Assembly (NCBI RefSeq): GCF_003967515.1
Contig: NZ_BIFQ01000001.1
Location: 5,828,001-5,892,000 of the forward strand
DNA: 64,000 nucleotides
Origin: Dictyobacter aurantiacus
GTDB taxonomy: Bacteria; Chloroflexota; Ktedonobacteria; Ktedonobacterales; Ktedonobacteraceae
Reading direction: 5' to 3'
The notes under the pieces were generated by a model. It had not been told where the DNA came from, did not search any database, and saw nothing but the letters and a program-made list of their open reading frames with translations. Within the stretch, counting starts at the first letter, position 1. Each line of letters begins with the position of its first letter. Of the stretch, positions 1-9,186 are shown in pieces. A program made the translations under genes and the position numbers.

Positions 1-687
1 AATGACGCGCACCTCATCGGGATCATTGTAAGGCAGATTGCCGGTCAGCATCTGAAATAGCAGCACGCCCAGGGCATAAATATCGGTCAGATGTGTCACG
101 ATCCCCATCGTCTGCTCGGGTGCCATATAGTGTGGCGTCCCCGGCACCTGCTCAAGGGGGATCGGCTTGCCGACCTGGCTGGCATCGCCCGGCCGCATCG
201 CCCGCACCAGGCCAAAGTCGGCCAGATAGGCATAGGGAGGCATATTGCGCCGCAGCTCAAGCAGCACATTTGAGGACTTGATATCCCGGTGAATTAAATT
301 ATGGTCATGGGCGCACTCGACCGCGTCCAACAGCTGCTGATAGATCGTCGACACCTCACCCAGGTCGGGGAGATGGTGGCGTAAATAACTGGTGAGCGTC
401 CCCCCCTCGATAAAAGGCATCACAAGATACAGGATGCCCTGCGCGTCCCCAAACTCGATCAGCGGCAAGATATGTGGATGCTGGAGACGAGCGACCGTCC
501 TGGCCTCACGGGCGAAGCGCCGCCGCATGTCTGGATCGGCGGCATAATCGCCCAGGATCACCTTAATCGCGACACGGCGATCGAAGGCCGTACGCTGCCG
601 TCCTTCATAGACGGCCCCCATCCCACCGACGCGAATTCGGCGGATGATATCGTAGTTGCCGAGCTGCTTGCCCTCAAGAGACAGCAT
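1..687 (-). CDS. Ser/Thr protein kinase, N-terminal catalytic part (runs off the left edge)
   Basis: Only the first 229 residues are in the window. They form most of a Hanks-type kinase domain: glycine-rich loop VGGMGAVY (about residues 20-27), the ATP-binding Lys in VAIKV (K42), catalytic HRDIKSSN (H133-N140), DFG (157-159) and APE (189-191). All key residues are present, so an active kinase is expected. The ATG at 687 is preceded by an AAAGGA ribosome binding site. It starts 9 bp after the stop of the membrane protein gene at 697, so the two are probably co-transcribed and may form one signalling unit. The C-terminal region, where a membrane segment or sensor would lie, is not visible. Confidence 0.93.
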   Translation of the reverse strand, partial: MLSLEGKQLGNYDIIRRIRVGGMGAVYEGRQRTAFDRRVAIKVILGDYAADPDMRRRFAREARTVARLQHPHILPLIEFGDAQGILYLVMPFIEGGTLTSYLRHHLPDLGEVSTIYQQLLDAVECAHDHNLIHRDIKSSNVLLELRRNMPPYAYLADFGLVRAMRPGDASQVGKPIPLEQVPGTPHYMAPEQTMGIVTHLTDIYALGVLLFQMLTGNLPYNDPDEVRVI

Positions 688-696
688 TACGCACGT

Positions 697-3225
697 TTAT
701 CCTTTCAATGAAGCAGACGAAATCAAGCCACGCGCTGCCGAAGGGGTCGGCGTAGCATCTGGCCCACTGACCGGGGGAGTGCCCCCCGGTGTACCCTTAG
801 AGCCAGGGATTGCGACCACATCAATGGTGATCTGATTCGGATCGGTCGGCATGGTCTTGCTATCATTGCTCAACTTGATTGTCGTGCTCTTAAAGCCCTT
901 CTGCCCATTCAAGAACGCCTGCGCATCCGCCAGCTTCTTGCCCGCCAGATTGTGGGCCAACTGAGACTTCTGCGCGTCCCCAATCTGGTAGACCCAGGTC
1001 CCCTGCGCGCTGACCAGCAAGAAGATATTCCCCTGCCTGCGCGTCACCTGGTCTACATGGGACGTAATGTTGCCCACCAGGGCGTAGCCGGAACCGGGAT
1101 CGCTGGCCGCCTTGGTCTGCAGCCGCGACTGCGCCACCTGTTGCGCGCCCTTCTGATCGTAGGCCATACCGGTACAGGTCGCCGAAACCGTGACCGTCGT
1201 CGAAGTGATATTGTGACCCTGATCGCCGATCTCCCCTTTGTTGGTCGCCACCGATTTCGAACAGACGGGATCCCCGACCAGCTGCTCATTGGCGGCCAGC
1301 TGCTTGTTGAAATCCGACTGTGCCTGCTTTGAGAGCGACGTCACCAGCGGATTGACCACCGCGTCGACATCCCCCTGCTGCACAAAAGTATAATCCTGCG
1401 GATCCTGTCCGCCGGTGAAGGTATTATTACTCACAAAGATGAAGTTATTGGCATTGCAACAATTCCCATTGAGCGTTCCCGCGCCAAGGTTTCCAATCGT
1501 GCCACCTGTAACGGCATGGGCTTTAATTGTTACCGAGCCAAAGAGACCACTGCTTGGTTGCGCGGCTGGGATTGGTGCCACTTGATCTGTAATGATGCTT
1601 ACTCCGGCTCTGGTCGGAATGACTGTGCCCGCACCGACTGTAAAAGGCTGGGTTGATCCATTTTTGAAGGTCAGCGTACCGTGGGCTTTAGCCGCTGGTG
1701 TCTGGGTATGACCGGTGCCGGTGACCTGGCGCATCTGCGGGTCGGGCGTGGCCGTTAGGTTGCGCAGTTTGATCTGGAGCTGCTGGGCGTTGGGATTATT
1801 GGTCACGGCCTGCATGACATAGTTATCCGTCACCACGCGGCTATCCGGGGTGATGGTCACGGTCGCCGTCGTGCCCTGGACTCCCTTTGGAAGCAGGCTC
1901 GACACCGGCCGAACGACCATACTTTGGAAGCCATTAGGATCTATATAGCCGTAGGAAATCCCAAACAGCAACAGCAAGAGGAGGAGCAGGGCTATGAGGA
2001 GCAGCAGCCGGCTACCACGCCGGCGTGGACGCTGCTGACCTGGTCGCTGCGCTGGAGGGGGACCTCCCGCGGGTGGCCGCTGCGCGGGGATGGCGCTGGT
2101 ACTGCCGGCGGCCGCCGCGCTCTGCGGATGCTGACTGGCGGCCGCCGCTCCGGCCAGCCCGGCGGCGCCTACAGCGGCCGCGCCCATGGCTCCGGAACGA
2201 CGGCGGCCGGCACCATGGGTAGGAGGCGGTGGCACATCCGCATCATCCAGTTCGGTCGGCACAACGACCGGTGGCTCATTGGAGCGGCCCGGCGTGCGCG
2301 TCGGGGTACGATTGACGCCACCGGGTGTGCGCTGGTTGACGGGTTGCAGATCGATAATGCCAGGACTGGCACCGGCTGCTGCTGCGCCTGCCTGCTGGGT
2401 CGCGTTAGGGTCTGGTCGCAGGCTCTTGGAGTTGCGGGCCGGCTTATCGGCGGGTGCGCCAGTCTCCAGTTCATCATCATCCAGATCGTGTGGAGGTGGG
2501 CTTAAACGGGCGGAGCGGCGCATGCGATCGGCGGCCAGGCCAGCGCCAGCCCCCATAGCGGCGGCGCCGGGACCGGTGGCTGGACCCAGATCGTCATCAT
2601 CATCGAGCGTGCCGCGATGAGGCGTCTCCGGCATGCGTGGTGTCGAAGGAACCTGCGGCGAAGGCGTATTGGCGACGGGCGCGCCCGTCTGTGGATCGGC
2701 GCCTGCTTCATTAAATTTCATGGTTGATTGTGGATCGCGGGGCGCCAGGCGACTGGCGGCGGCGCCGGCGGCCGCGCCCGCGATGGCCCCGGTAGTCGCC
2801 GCCTTGCCCCGACCACCAAAGAAACGGTTTTTCTTCTCAGGGGCTGGCGCTGGTACGGCCTCCGGAGATTCAGGCACATTGCCCTCGCGTAATGCCTGAG
2901 TATACGCCTCCAGGCTATCATAGACGGGGAAGTTCCGCTGGCGTGCGAATTCCGCCGGTCCTGGTCCGCTGGGAGAGACAAAAATCATCTCACGCTGTAT
3001 CCGACGCCGGACGCTCTTTAAGTCGTCGAAATCCTGCGGGCGCTGAAAAGCTTTATTTGGATTGGGAAGAACTATAACAATTTGCTGGCGATTTAATTTA
3101 TCCTGCGTCAGGATAGCTCCAAGCACACTTTTGCGATCGTCGGTGGGAGCAACATAGATGACACCAATAGTTGCACTTCGAGGGTCATTCATTCCCAGCA
3201 GGTCCGTGCCGTTACCCTGTCTCAT
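697..3225 (-). CDS. membrane protein with Ala/Pro-rich linker and baseplate-J-like ectodomain
   Basis: The 842-residue protein has three parts. Residues 1-110 form a compact N-terminal domain of unknown function, with hydrophobic strands such as IGVIYVAP and IVIVLPNPN. Residues 110-400 are low-complexity Ala/Pro/Arg-rich linker with Asp clusters. A hydrophobic helix near 405-428, after an Arg-rich stop-transfer stretch, anchors it. Residues 430-842 form an ectodomain with beta-rich repeats and Cys residues (GNCCNANNF, GDPVCSKS) that resembles domains often annotated as baseplate J/gp47-like; that label is recalled, not searched. The same ectodomain occurs in the receptor kinase at 3805-6366. 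The gene lies 9 bp before a kinase gene. The ATG at 3225 follows AGAGGGATG; an internal ATG at 3192 is possible. The ligand is unknown. Confidence 0.85.
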   Translation of the reverse strand: MRQGNGTDLLGMNDPRSATIGVIYVAPTDDRKSVLGAILTQDKLNRQQIVIVLPNPNKAFQRPQDFDDLKSVRRRIQREMIFVSPSGPGPAEFARQRNFPVYDSLEAYTQALREGNVPESPEAVPAPAPEKKNRFFGGRGKAATTGAIAGAAAGAAASRLAPRDPQSTMKFNEAGADPQTGAPVANTPSPQVPSTPRMPETPHRGTLDDDDDLGPATGPGAAAMGAGAGLAADRMRRSARLSPPPHDLDDDELETGAPADKPARNSKSLRPDPNATQQAGAAAAGASPGIIDLQPVNQRTPGGVNRTPTRTPGRSNEPPVVVPTELDDADVPPPPTHGAGRRRSGAMGAAAVGAAGLAGAAAASQHPQSAAAAGSTSAIPAQRPPAGGPPPAQRPGQQRPRRRGSRLLLLIALLLLLLLLFGISYGYIDPNGFQSMVVRPVSSLLPKGVQGTTATVTITPDSRVVTDNYVMQAVTNNPNAQQLQIKLRNLTATPDPQMRQVTGTGHTQTPAAKAHGTLTFKNGSTQPFTVGAGTVIPTRAGVSIITDQVAPIPAAQPSSGLFGSVTIKAHAVTGGTIGNLGAGTLNGNCCNANNFIFVSNNTFTGGQDPQDYTFVQQGDVDAVVNPLVTSLSKQAQSDFNKQLAANEQLVGDPVCSKSVATNKGEIGDQGHNITSTTVTVSATCTGMAYDQKGAQQVAQSRLQTKAASDPGSGYALVGNITSHVDQVTRRQGNIFLLVSAQGTWVYQIGDAQKSQLAHNLAGKKLADAQAFLNGQKGFKSTTIKLSNDSKTMPTDPNQITIDVVAIPGSKGTPGGTPPVSGPDATPTPSAARGLISSASLKG

Positions 3226-3804
3226 AATCCATCATCCCTCTATGCCATAAATTTGCGTTCCTCGCCTATGGCGTTCATTTTACACTATACCGATCATTTC
3301 GGAAAGAGAAGAATAAGTTTGCCTGTGCAAAATTACAGTATTCTCACAAATATAAAAAGTTTTAAGGCTGTGCATATATTTTTCTGCCTGCGGCGGGCCT
3401 GGTGGGGGAGTCTCTGGACCCCTCTCGCGCCGCCTGCGGCGGCGAGGAGGGGTAGTGAGAGAAGCAGGGGGACACCCCCTGACCCCCGCCAGGGGCCTGG
3501 CCGGCCCCCTGGGCCCCCGCTGTGTGCTTATTGCAAGCCTATATATTGTTGCCCGAGTTATTAAGGTTTATACGATTAGCTGGTGCGTGTCGTATATTAA
3601 TTGGTTTTTATGGGCCGAATGGGGATGCAAGTGAGCATGCTAGGGGCTGTGCCCCAACGTTTCTCACTTCCCCCGCCTCCCGCAGGGCGGCAATTAATGG
3701 ATAGATATTCCTCTTTCCGGTATCAGGTTTTTTTGCATAAAAGCTTTGCTATCTTATTTATCTCAAGAATAGAGCCGGTTCGTCAAGCATACAGTATCAA
3801 CGGT
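3226..3804. other. intergenic region with GC-rich hairpin cluster
   Basis: No convincing gene lies here. The stretch at 3384-3520 is strongly GC-rich inside otherwise AT-rich DNA and can fold into several hairpins, for example CGCCGCCTGCGGCGGCG near 3428 and GGGGGACACCCCC near 3468. A second small GC-rich patch lies at 3640-3690 (GGGGCTGTGCCCC). These look like REP-type intergenic repeats between the two minus-strand signalling genes. They could also end the receptor kinase transcript, although no clear T-tract follows. Confidence 0.5.
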
Positions 3805-6366
3805 TTATCTTCTGGCGGTTGCCGGGGTCTGAATGTCCTGAATCTGTATGTTTATGCCGGCCGGATTGGTTGGTAAGGCGGTGGAGTTCCCCTCCTTTAA
3901 ATGAATAAACACGTTGGCGATGCCAATTTGCTGTTTTAGGAATTGTTGGGCGGCGCTGATCGATTTACCGGCGACGGCCTGGAGCAACTGCTGCTTGCGC
4001 TGAGGGCTGAACTGGTAGGCCCAGGTCCCCTGTGCGCTGACCAGTAATGCGATATTTTGTCCCCGGCGGTTGATATTGATAACCCTGGATGTGACGTTAC
4101 CCACCAGGGCATAGCCGGAGCCGGGATTGCTGGCCGCCTTCTGTCGCAGCCGGCTGCTGGCGATCTGCTGCGCGCCCTTCTGATCGTAGGCCATACCGGT
4201 ACAGGTCGCCGACACCGTCACGGTCGTTGAGGTAACGTTATGGCCCTGATCGCCGATCTCCCCCTTGTTGCTCTGTACAGATTTCGTGCAGGTTGGAGCT
4301 CCGACCAGTTGCTCAGTGGCGGCCAGCTGTTTGTTGAAATCCGACTGTGCCTGCTGTGAGAGCGACGTCACCAGTGGGTTGACTACCGCGTCGACATCCC
4401 CCTGCTGCACAAAGGTATAATCGGCCGCGTCCTGCCCGCCTGTGAACGGAGATAAATTGCTAACAAAAATAGTATTATTTGAAGCACAGCAAGTTTGATT
4501 TATATCCCTGATTTTTATATTGCTATTGTTGCCCACATTTATTGTATGTGCAGCGGCGGCCACATTGCTTGTATGTGCGGTTGCCGCATCCGCTGGGGGG
4601 ATAGTTGTTGTATTGTTAATTGTTACTTGTACCCCATCTTGCCCTGTAAGGATAGTACCTGCCTGGATGGTCTGAGAAATAAAAGCACCATTGAAAAAAG
4701 TCAACGTCCCTTTAGCGACGGTTCCGTTGGTTTTGTTGTGTCCGGTGCCGGTGATCTGGCGCATCTGTGGGTCGGGCGTGGACTTTACGTTGCGCAGGCT
4801 GATCTGGAGTTGTTGGGGATCGGGATTGGCAGGGACGCCTTGTATGATGTAGGTGTCAGTGATGGTTTTGCTGGTGGGGACGATGGTGATGGTGGGTGTG
4901 GTCGGGCCGCCTGCGCCTCCGAAGAGGGGAGGGATGCCGGTGAGGGCGTGGAGTCCCGGGAAGATGGGGGTGAGCAGGACCAGGAGCAGCGCGGTGATGA
5001 GCGCGGCGCTGCAGAGCAGGCCGATTGTAGTGAGCTTGCGACCACGGCGACGATGTTGTCCCGGTGGCATGGATTGGTTTATAGCTGTCGCGGGCCCAGC
5101 TGGTCGCCTGGCGGGTGGCAGCGGGCTTGCAGGCGAGGCGGCGGCTCCGCTGCTACGTGTGCGCGTGGGTGCTACCAGGGGACGCTCCGCCGAGGTGTCG
5201 GGTCCGCGTGATGTGCGACGCGGGATACGCCCGGCACGGCTGGAATTCTTGTAGTCATTATTGGGCTGCTGCCGTGCCGGGGTGTGGGTTGCTGGATCGG
5301 CTTGCGAGCGTGGTGAGGTGTCTGGCTGGCTGTTCAGGAGCAGGTCGTAGCCGGAGGCGCCATCGAGGGAGACGAGGGCGTCCGGAGCGGCTCCGCTGTG
5401 TTCGCCGAGGTCGTGACCCCAGACGCTGTGCGCGGATGGTAGCGAGGGCCGGGAGGGTTGTGGTGGATAGCGAAGCGTCTGCTGGCGAGAAATGGCCTCT
5501 ACGGTGCTGGCCGAGACCACTTCGTGTACCGCGCCCCAGAAGTCTAGCGCGTCGGCGTAGCGCTGACGCGGATCTTCCGCCAGGGATTGCAGGATGACGT
5601 CATCCAGGTCCGGGGGCAGTAGCTCGAATAACTGGCTGGGCGGGATGGGTGGTTGCATGGGCGCGCGGCTGCGCAGGTCCACCAGTGAGCGCTTGAACGG
5701 TAGCCGGCCCGTACAGAGCTGATAGAGGATCACGCCCAGCGCGAAGATATCGCTGGCCGGCTGGGCGCGTCCCTGAAGTTGTTCCGGTGCCATGTAGGGA
5801 AGCGTCCCGCCGGCCGCGAAGGTAAAGTGGGTCGCGTCCTTCTCTACGGCCAGGCCGAAATCGCTCAGCAACGCCTGTTCGCTGCCATCGGGGAGCGCGC
5901 GAAACAGAATGTTCAGCGGTTTCAGATCGCGGTGGATCACCCCCTGTGAATGGGCGAACGAGACTGCCTGGCACACCTGCTCGAATACCGACAACGTCTG
6001 CGCGAACGGAAACGGAATCCCCTTGCGCAAACGCTTATGCAGGTCTCCGTTCTGCGCGTACTCCATCACGATATAGGGCACGAAGATGCCCTGCGAGCGA
6101 TCCAATAGCTCCATGCGCGCATTGCCATAGATGCGCACCACATGAGGATGGCGCCAGCGAGCCACCTGGGACGCCTCCTTCAAAAAGCGATCCACCGTAC
6201 GTTGATCCAGCTCCTGCGACTTGATAACTTTGACCGCCACCTCACGCTGCTCACGTTCATCCCAGGCCAGGCACACATCGGCCATCCCCCCGCTTCCCAG
6301 CACCCCATCCAGACGATAGCGCTGTCCCAGGCGTTCCACAGCGATCCCATAGCGCAACAATTTCAT
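3805..6366 (-). CDS. transmembrane receptor Ser/Thr protein kinase
   Basis: Counting from the ATG at 6366 (preceded by GAGGTG 6 nt upstream; a GTG at 6375 is the alternative), the protein has 853 residues. Residues 13-275 form a Hanks-type kinase: GSGGMA (24-29), Lys in VAVKV (K46), HRDLKPLN (145-152), DFG (169-171), APE (193-195), all intact. A Pro/Ser/Arg-rich juxtamembrane region follows to about 445. One hydrophobic helix spans about 450-475. The C-terminal ectodomain (about 480-853) is closely similar to that of the protein at 697-3225. In shared blocks such as DYTFVQQGDVDAVVNPL the two are nearly identical. It probably senses an extracellular or envelope signal and phosphorylates cytoplasmic targets. 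Confidence 0.93.
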   Translation of the reverse strand: MKLLRYGIAVERLGQRYRLDGVLGSGGMADVCLAWDEREQREVAVKVIKSQELDQRTVDRFLKEASQVARWRHPHVVRIYGNARMELLDRSQGIFVPYIVMEYAQNGDLHKRLRKGIPFPFAQTLSVFEQVCQAVSFAHSQGVIHRDLKPLNILFRALPDGSEQALLSDFGLAVEKDATHFTFAAGGTLPYMAPEQLQGRAQPASDIFALGVILYQLCTGRLPFKRSLVDLRSRAPMQPPIPPSQLFELLPPDLDDVILQSLAEDPRQRYADALDFWGAVHEVVSASTVEAISRQQTLRYPPQPSRPSLPSAHSVWGHDLGEHSGAAPDALVSLDGASGYDLLLNSQPDTSPRSQADPATHTPARQQPNNDYKNSSRAGRIPRRTSRGPDTSAERPLVAPTRTRSSGAAASPASPLPPARRPAGPATAINQSMPPGQHRRRGRKLTTIGLLCSAALITALLLVLLTPIFPGLHALTGIPPLFGGAGGPTTPTITIVPTSKTITDTYIIQGVPANPDPQQLQISLRNVKSTPDPQMRQITGTGHNKTNGTVAKGTLTFFNGAFISQTIQAGTILTGQDGVQVTINNTTTIPPADAATAHTSNVAAAAHTINVGNNSNIKIRDINQTCCASNNTIFVSNLSPFTGGQDAADYTFVQQGDVDAVVNPLVTSLSQQAQSDFNKQLAATEQLVGAPTCTKSVQSNKGEIGDQGHNVTSTTVTVSATCTGMAYDQKGAQQIASSRLRQKAASNPGSGYALVGNVTSRVININRRGQNIALLVSAQGTWAYQFSPQRKQQLLQAVAGKSISAAQQFLKQQIGIANVFIHLKEGNSTALPTNPAGINIQIQDIQTPATARR

Positions 6367-6665
6367 CGCAAGCACCTCAAATCAACAAACAGACAGACCG
6401 GCGGGCAAGGTAGATACCATAAATGGTAAGAGCGTACATGGAATAACTATATATGATATAAGCAATTATTTCATTGTGATAGGAGAAAAGCAAGGAAGAG
6501 CGCATCCCTTCGTGCAAACGACACCCCAATTTTCAACGACCTTTGTTCAGGGAAATTACATTCTTTTTCCGCTTTTATCAATGTGCGCAGTATTGTTCTT
6601 TATGTAGGCGAGAATATGAATAAAAATGTTTGATATTCTTGAGAGCACAAATGAAGGGAGAAATA

Positions 6666-7166
6666 ATGGGAAGGGACAACAATAATAAGATGGAAGTGCA
6701 GCGGACGAAGAAGATACGCATGGTTAACTATGATTATCGCCAACCTGGAGCTTATGCGATTACTATCTGCACCAAAAAGCGGCGCTGGCTATTTCAGCAT
6801 TCGGCCTTGCGTGCTATTGCATATGGCGAATGGTACAATCTCACGCAGCATTATGCCGGCATTATTCCCGGCACCATCATGGTTATGCACAACCATATCT
6901 ATTGCATCTTGATTATTGAGAAGGATCAGCCAGACGTAAAAAGTGTCATCGAGATTATCAGCGGTTACAAATCTCTCGTCTCAAATGCGTGGTATGCCTA
7001 TCTCAAAGAAAGCAATAGCTGTTATCCAATGAAAATATGGCAGAAGCGTTTCTATGATCATATCATCCGCGATCAACGCGACTTCGATGCCCAAACGGCA
7101 TACATCCTGAACAATCCGGTTGCTTTTAAGGCCAAACAAAAGAAGAAAAACCACAAGTCGAAATAA
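6666..7166 (+). CDS. RAYT-like REP-associated transposase (Y1/HUH family), probably inactive
   Basis: The 166-residue protein matches the pattern of REP-associated tyrosine transposases in the IS200/IS605 superfamily. It has the N-terminal YRQPGAYAITICTKKRRWLF block and the C-terminal FYDHIIRDQRDF...YILNNPV block, where the Tyr of YDHIIR is the expected nucleophile. The central motif, normally MPNH-hydrophobic-H, reads MHNHIY here, so the second metal-binding His of the HUH pair is Tyr (codon TAT, one transition from CAT). Metal binding and strand transfer are therefore doubtful. The ATG at 6666 follows AAGGGAG; an upstream start at 6630 lacks a ribosome binding site. It lies next to the inverted repeat at 7253-7642, the kind of element RAYTs act on. 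Confidence 0.82.
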   Translation: MGRDNNNKMEVQRTKKIRMVNYDYRQPGAYAITICTKKRRWLFQHSALRAIAYGEWYNLTQHYAGIIPGTIMVMHNHIYCILIIEKDQPDVKSVIEIISGYKSLVSNAWYAYLKESNSCYPMKIWQKRFYDHIIRDQRDFDAQTAYILNNPVAFKAKQKKKNHKSK

Positions 7167-7252
7167 ATTTGAGAACGTATACCCGTTTCATGAGACGAGG
7201 CATCAAGAAACGCGAAATCGTATCGGGATCATGAAGACGGGGGCAACAAGAA

Positions 7253-7642
7253 GCACGAAAATGTATCCCGTAGGCGGCATAGGATTGCGGACTCTTTCAT
7301 ACACGTTGATTACACGAAAACGCCGCAATCCGGCCTTGTGCATGCCGCCCCGTTGACGTACGTTATTTTCCTAAAAAAAGTATATGCTCGTACGCCAAAG
7401 AGGCGGTATATATAAGCCGGCATTTGGTATGGCAAGGGGTTGATGTATAAACCGGCATTTGGTACGTCAACGGAGGTGATATATAAGCCGGCATTTGGTA
7501 TGGCAAGGGGTTGATGTATAAGCTGGCATTTCGTACGTCAACGGAGGTGGCATGCACAAGGCCGGATTGCGGTATTTTTGTAAGGGGAGATGGTTGATGG
7601 CGTCCGCAATCCTATGCCGCCTACGGGATACATTTTCGTGTT
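7253..7642. repeat. long imperfect inverted repeat beside the RAYT gene
   Basis: Two arms of about 111 bp, 7253-7363 and 7532-7642, are inverted copies of each other with some divergence. The outer ends read GCACGAAAATGTATCCCGTA and its complement. The inner ends read CGTTGACGTACG and CGTACGTCAACG. Each arm can itself fold, since GGCGGCAT and ATGCCGCC, and ATTGCGG and CCGCAAT, occur within one arm. The 168-bp centre contains a tandem repeat. The position, 87 bp after the transposase gene, suggests a REP/BIME-like or MITE-like element related to that transposase. Confidence 0.8.
7409..7550. repeat. 71-bp tandem repeat, two units, each of two half-units
   Basis: Two 71-bp units, 7409-7479 and 7480-7550, are almost identical. 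Each contains two related half-units of about 35 bp that begin TATAAGCCGGCATTTGGTA or TATAAACCGGCATTTGGTA. One half continues GGCAAGGGGTTGATG and the other CGTCAACGGAGGTG. The block therefore has four related copies in alternating form. It lies in the centre of the inverted repeat at 7253-7642. There are no unique spacers, so it is not a CRISPR array. Confidence 0.88.
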
Positions 7643-7676
7643 GGGCGAGCATGCGTGTATGGGGACGTTATTGGGG

Positions 7677-8210
7677 TCAGGTGATGATGTTTTGTTGGTG
7701 GAGGTAGGCGAGGGCCTGGTCGGTTTCTTCGATGGTTTTGTTGAGGATGGTGGCGATGTCTTTGGGGGTGCGGTATCCATCGATGAGCATGTAGACGGTG
7801 CGGTAGCGATGGGGGAGCTGACGGAGTTGGTCTGGTGAGAGCTGTATTTTCTGGCGCGGAATGGCCTGGTAGCGGTGTTGGGCCTCCTGGGCACGCGCCT
7901 GGGCCTGCTGCTGTTGGGTGACCTGGTTGACCTGCAGCAGCTGGGCGTGGTATTCGTTGCGAGCCGCGATATTTGAGGTTTCGGGGGCGATGAGCTTCCA
8001 GTAGAGGCGTCCGAGTGGGGCGAGCATGGTTTCCCAGCTTTCACCACGTCGGGGAGCTGGAACAGAGAGAATATCAAAGCTCTGCCCATCCTGAATAAGC
8101 ACCTCAACGAATCCCGGTTGTCCGTTAATCATGATGTCCGCGTGAAAGATGCCAGAGTATTGATAGGATACGGCCAGCCGCAAGAGTTCCTCGTAGCTAA
8201 TATGTAACAT
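7677..8210 (-). CDS. hypothetical protein with C-terminal helical (winged-helix-like) region
   Basis: From the ATG at 8210 the protein has 177 residues. The N-terminal half (HISYEELLRLAVSYQYSGIF...) alternates strands and helices and resembles small effector domains of bacterial regulators. A Gln/Ala-rich segment (VTQQQQAQARAQEAQHRYQ) links to a C-terminal helical part, LPHRYRTVYMLIDGYRTPKDIATILNK, with the look of a winged-helix or DUF4388-associated tail. The upstream ribosome binding site is weak (GGTGG), and a longer form starting at 8303 is possible. The family is not recognised with confidence. A cytoplasmic regulator is the best guess. Confidence 0.7.
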   Translation of the reverse strand: MLHISYEELLRLAVSYQYSGIFHADIMINGQPGFVEVLIQDGQSFDILSVPAPRRGESWETMLAPLGRLYWKLIAPETSNIAARNEYHAQLLQVNQVTQQQQAQARAQEAQHRYQAIPRQKIQLSPDQLRQLPHRYRTVYMLIDGYRTPKDIATILNKTIEETDQALAYLHQQNIIT

Positions 8211-8776
8211 ATGGTTTAACCACCATTTTTTTCTTTTTTTTAACTTATGCAAGAGTGATGCATTTGATGAGTAAATGCCACAATTGCTTGATGGATATAC
8301 CATATCATATTGCCAATAGCTGTGAAACCGGCGTTCCTTTATGAAACAATGATATTATGTTTCAGAAAATTTCTATTTGTATCTTGATATTTCATGCTGT
8401 CTTAAAACTTTCATGGACTCTTAATAAAATTGATATACTTGATATAAGTTGTCTTACTTTTGTATGATGTTACTGTGAGTGGCCTGGCCCGGGAAGAACA
8501 TCGAGCTCGATAGAGGCCTGGGCGTTATGGTGAAAGGAGCAGGCGGATGACGCAATCGCCGTGTGTGATGGTAGCTGACAGATATGAAATACCCAGGAGG
8601 TCGGACGCCGTTGTGCGGGATTGCTATTGGGATGATGGGGGAACTGTCCGGCTGGTCGTGTGATAGCGGCATTTCATGCATAGGTGGCGCCGCGTTGATG
8701 ACTCCAGTATGAGCTTGACGGGGGCAGCTATATATATGATAAGAGAGTTTTATTCGTTTGAAGGAGTGTGTGTGGC
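8211..8776. other. intergenic region, no gene seen
   Basis: This stretch separates divergent genes and should hold both promoters. It is AT-rich from 8211 to 8470, with A/T runs near 8220-8245, and GC-richer from 8480 to 8700. No tRNA or convincing small gene was seen. The ribosome binding site of the rightward gene is AAGGAG at 8761-8766. Confidence 0.45.
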
Positions 8777-9166
8777 ATGGCATACATTGAAGATGAGTTT
8801 CATCAGGTTACCAAGCAGGGAAACGGCAAGCATTTCAGTGCGTACATTCTACAGCTTGACGATGGCCATGCGGCTATCCTGCCCCGAGGTATTCAGTATC
8901 CGAGAGAAATGGAGCATGAAGATGGGTATGTACCACGATGCGACGCCACGCTAGCCAATGCCATAAGGGACGGACGCCTTGAAGAGACCGAGGACGAGGA
9001 GCCTCTCTATCCTGGTTACGAGCCACTTCCACCTGAGCCGCCCGATTTTGTTCCACCTCGCGATGCCATTGTGTCGACGCTCTACTTTGGGGGCAGCCTG
9101 ATCTCAATACAATGGACGCGCGCCAGGGTCCAGGTCGCGAAAAAGAGGAAGCGTCATAATTTTTAG
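8777..9166 (+). CDS. hypothetical acidic protein with basic tail
   Basis: The 129-residue protein starts at the ATG at 8777, 10 bp after AAGGAG; a GTG at 8768 lies too close to that site. The N-terminal half (MAYIEDEFHQVTKQGNGKHF...) looks like a small beta-rich fold. The middle is very acidic and Pro-rich (ETEDEEPLYPGYEPLPPEPP), and the tail is basic (KKRKRHNF). No signal peptide or membrane segment is visible and the family is not recognised. It is followed by a strong hairpin-plus-T terminator at 9214. Confidence 0.6.
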   Translation: MAYIEDEFHQVTKQGNGKHFSAYILQLDDGHAAILPRGIQYPREMEHEDGYVPRCDATLANAIRDGRLEETEDEEPLYPGYEPLPPEPPDFVPPRDAIVSTLYFGGSLISIQWTRARVQVAKKRKRHNF

Positions 9167-9186
9167 AGAGTGCTTACTCTTGTTAT

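Noticed and set aside
1924..2899. Long plus-strand frames across the Ala/Pro-rich linker
   Set aside because: The low-complexity GC-rich linker of the minus-strand gene keeps several frames open. No protein features are visible in them.
7409..7550. Possible CRISPR array
   Set aside because: The units are contiguous tandem copies without unique spacers and no cas gene is nearby.
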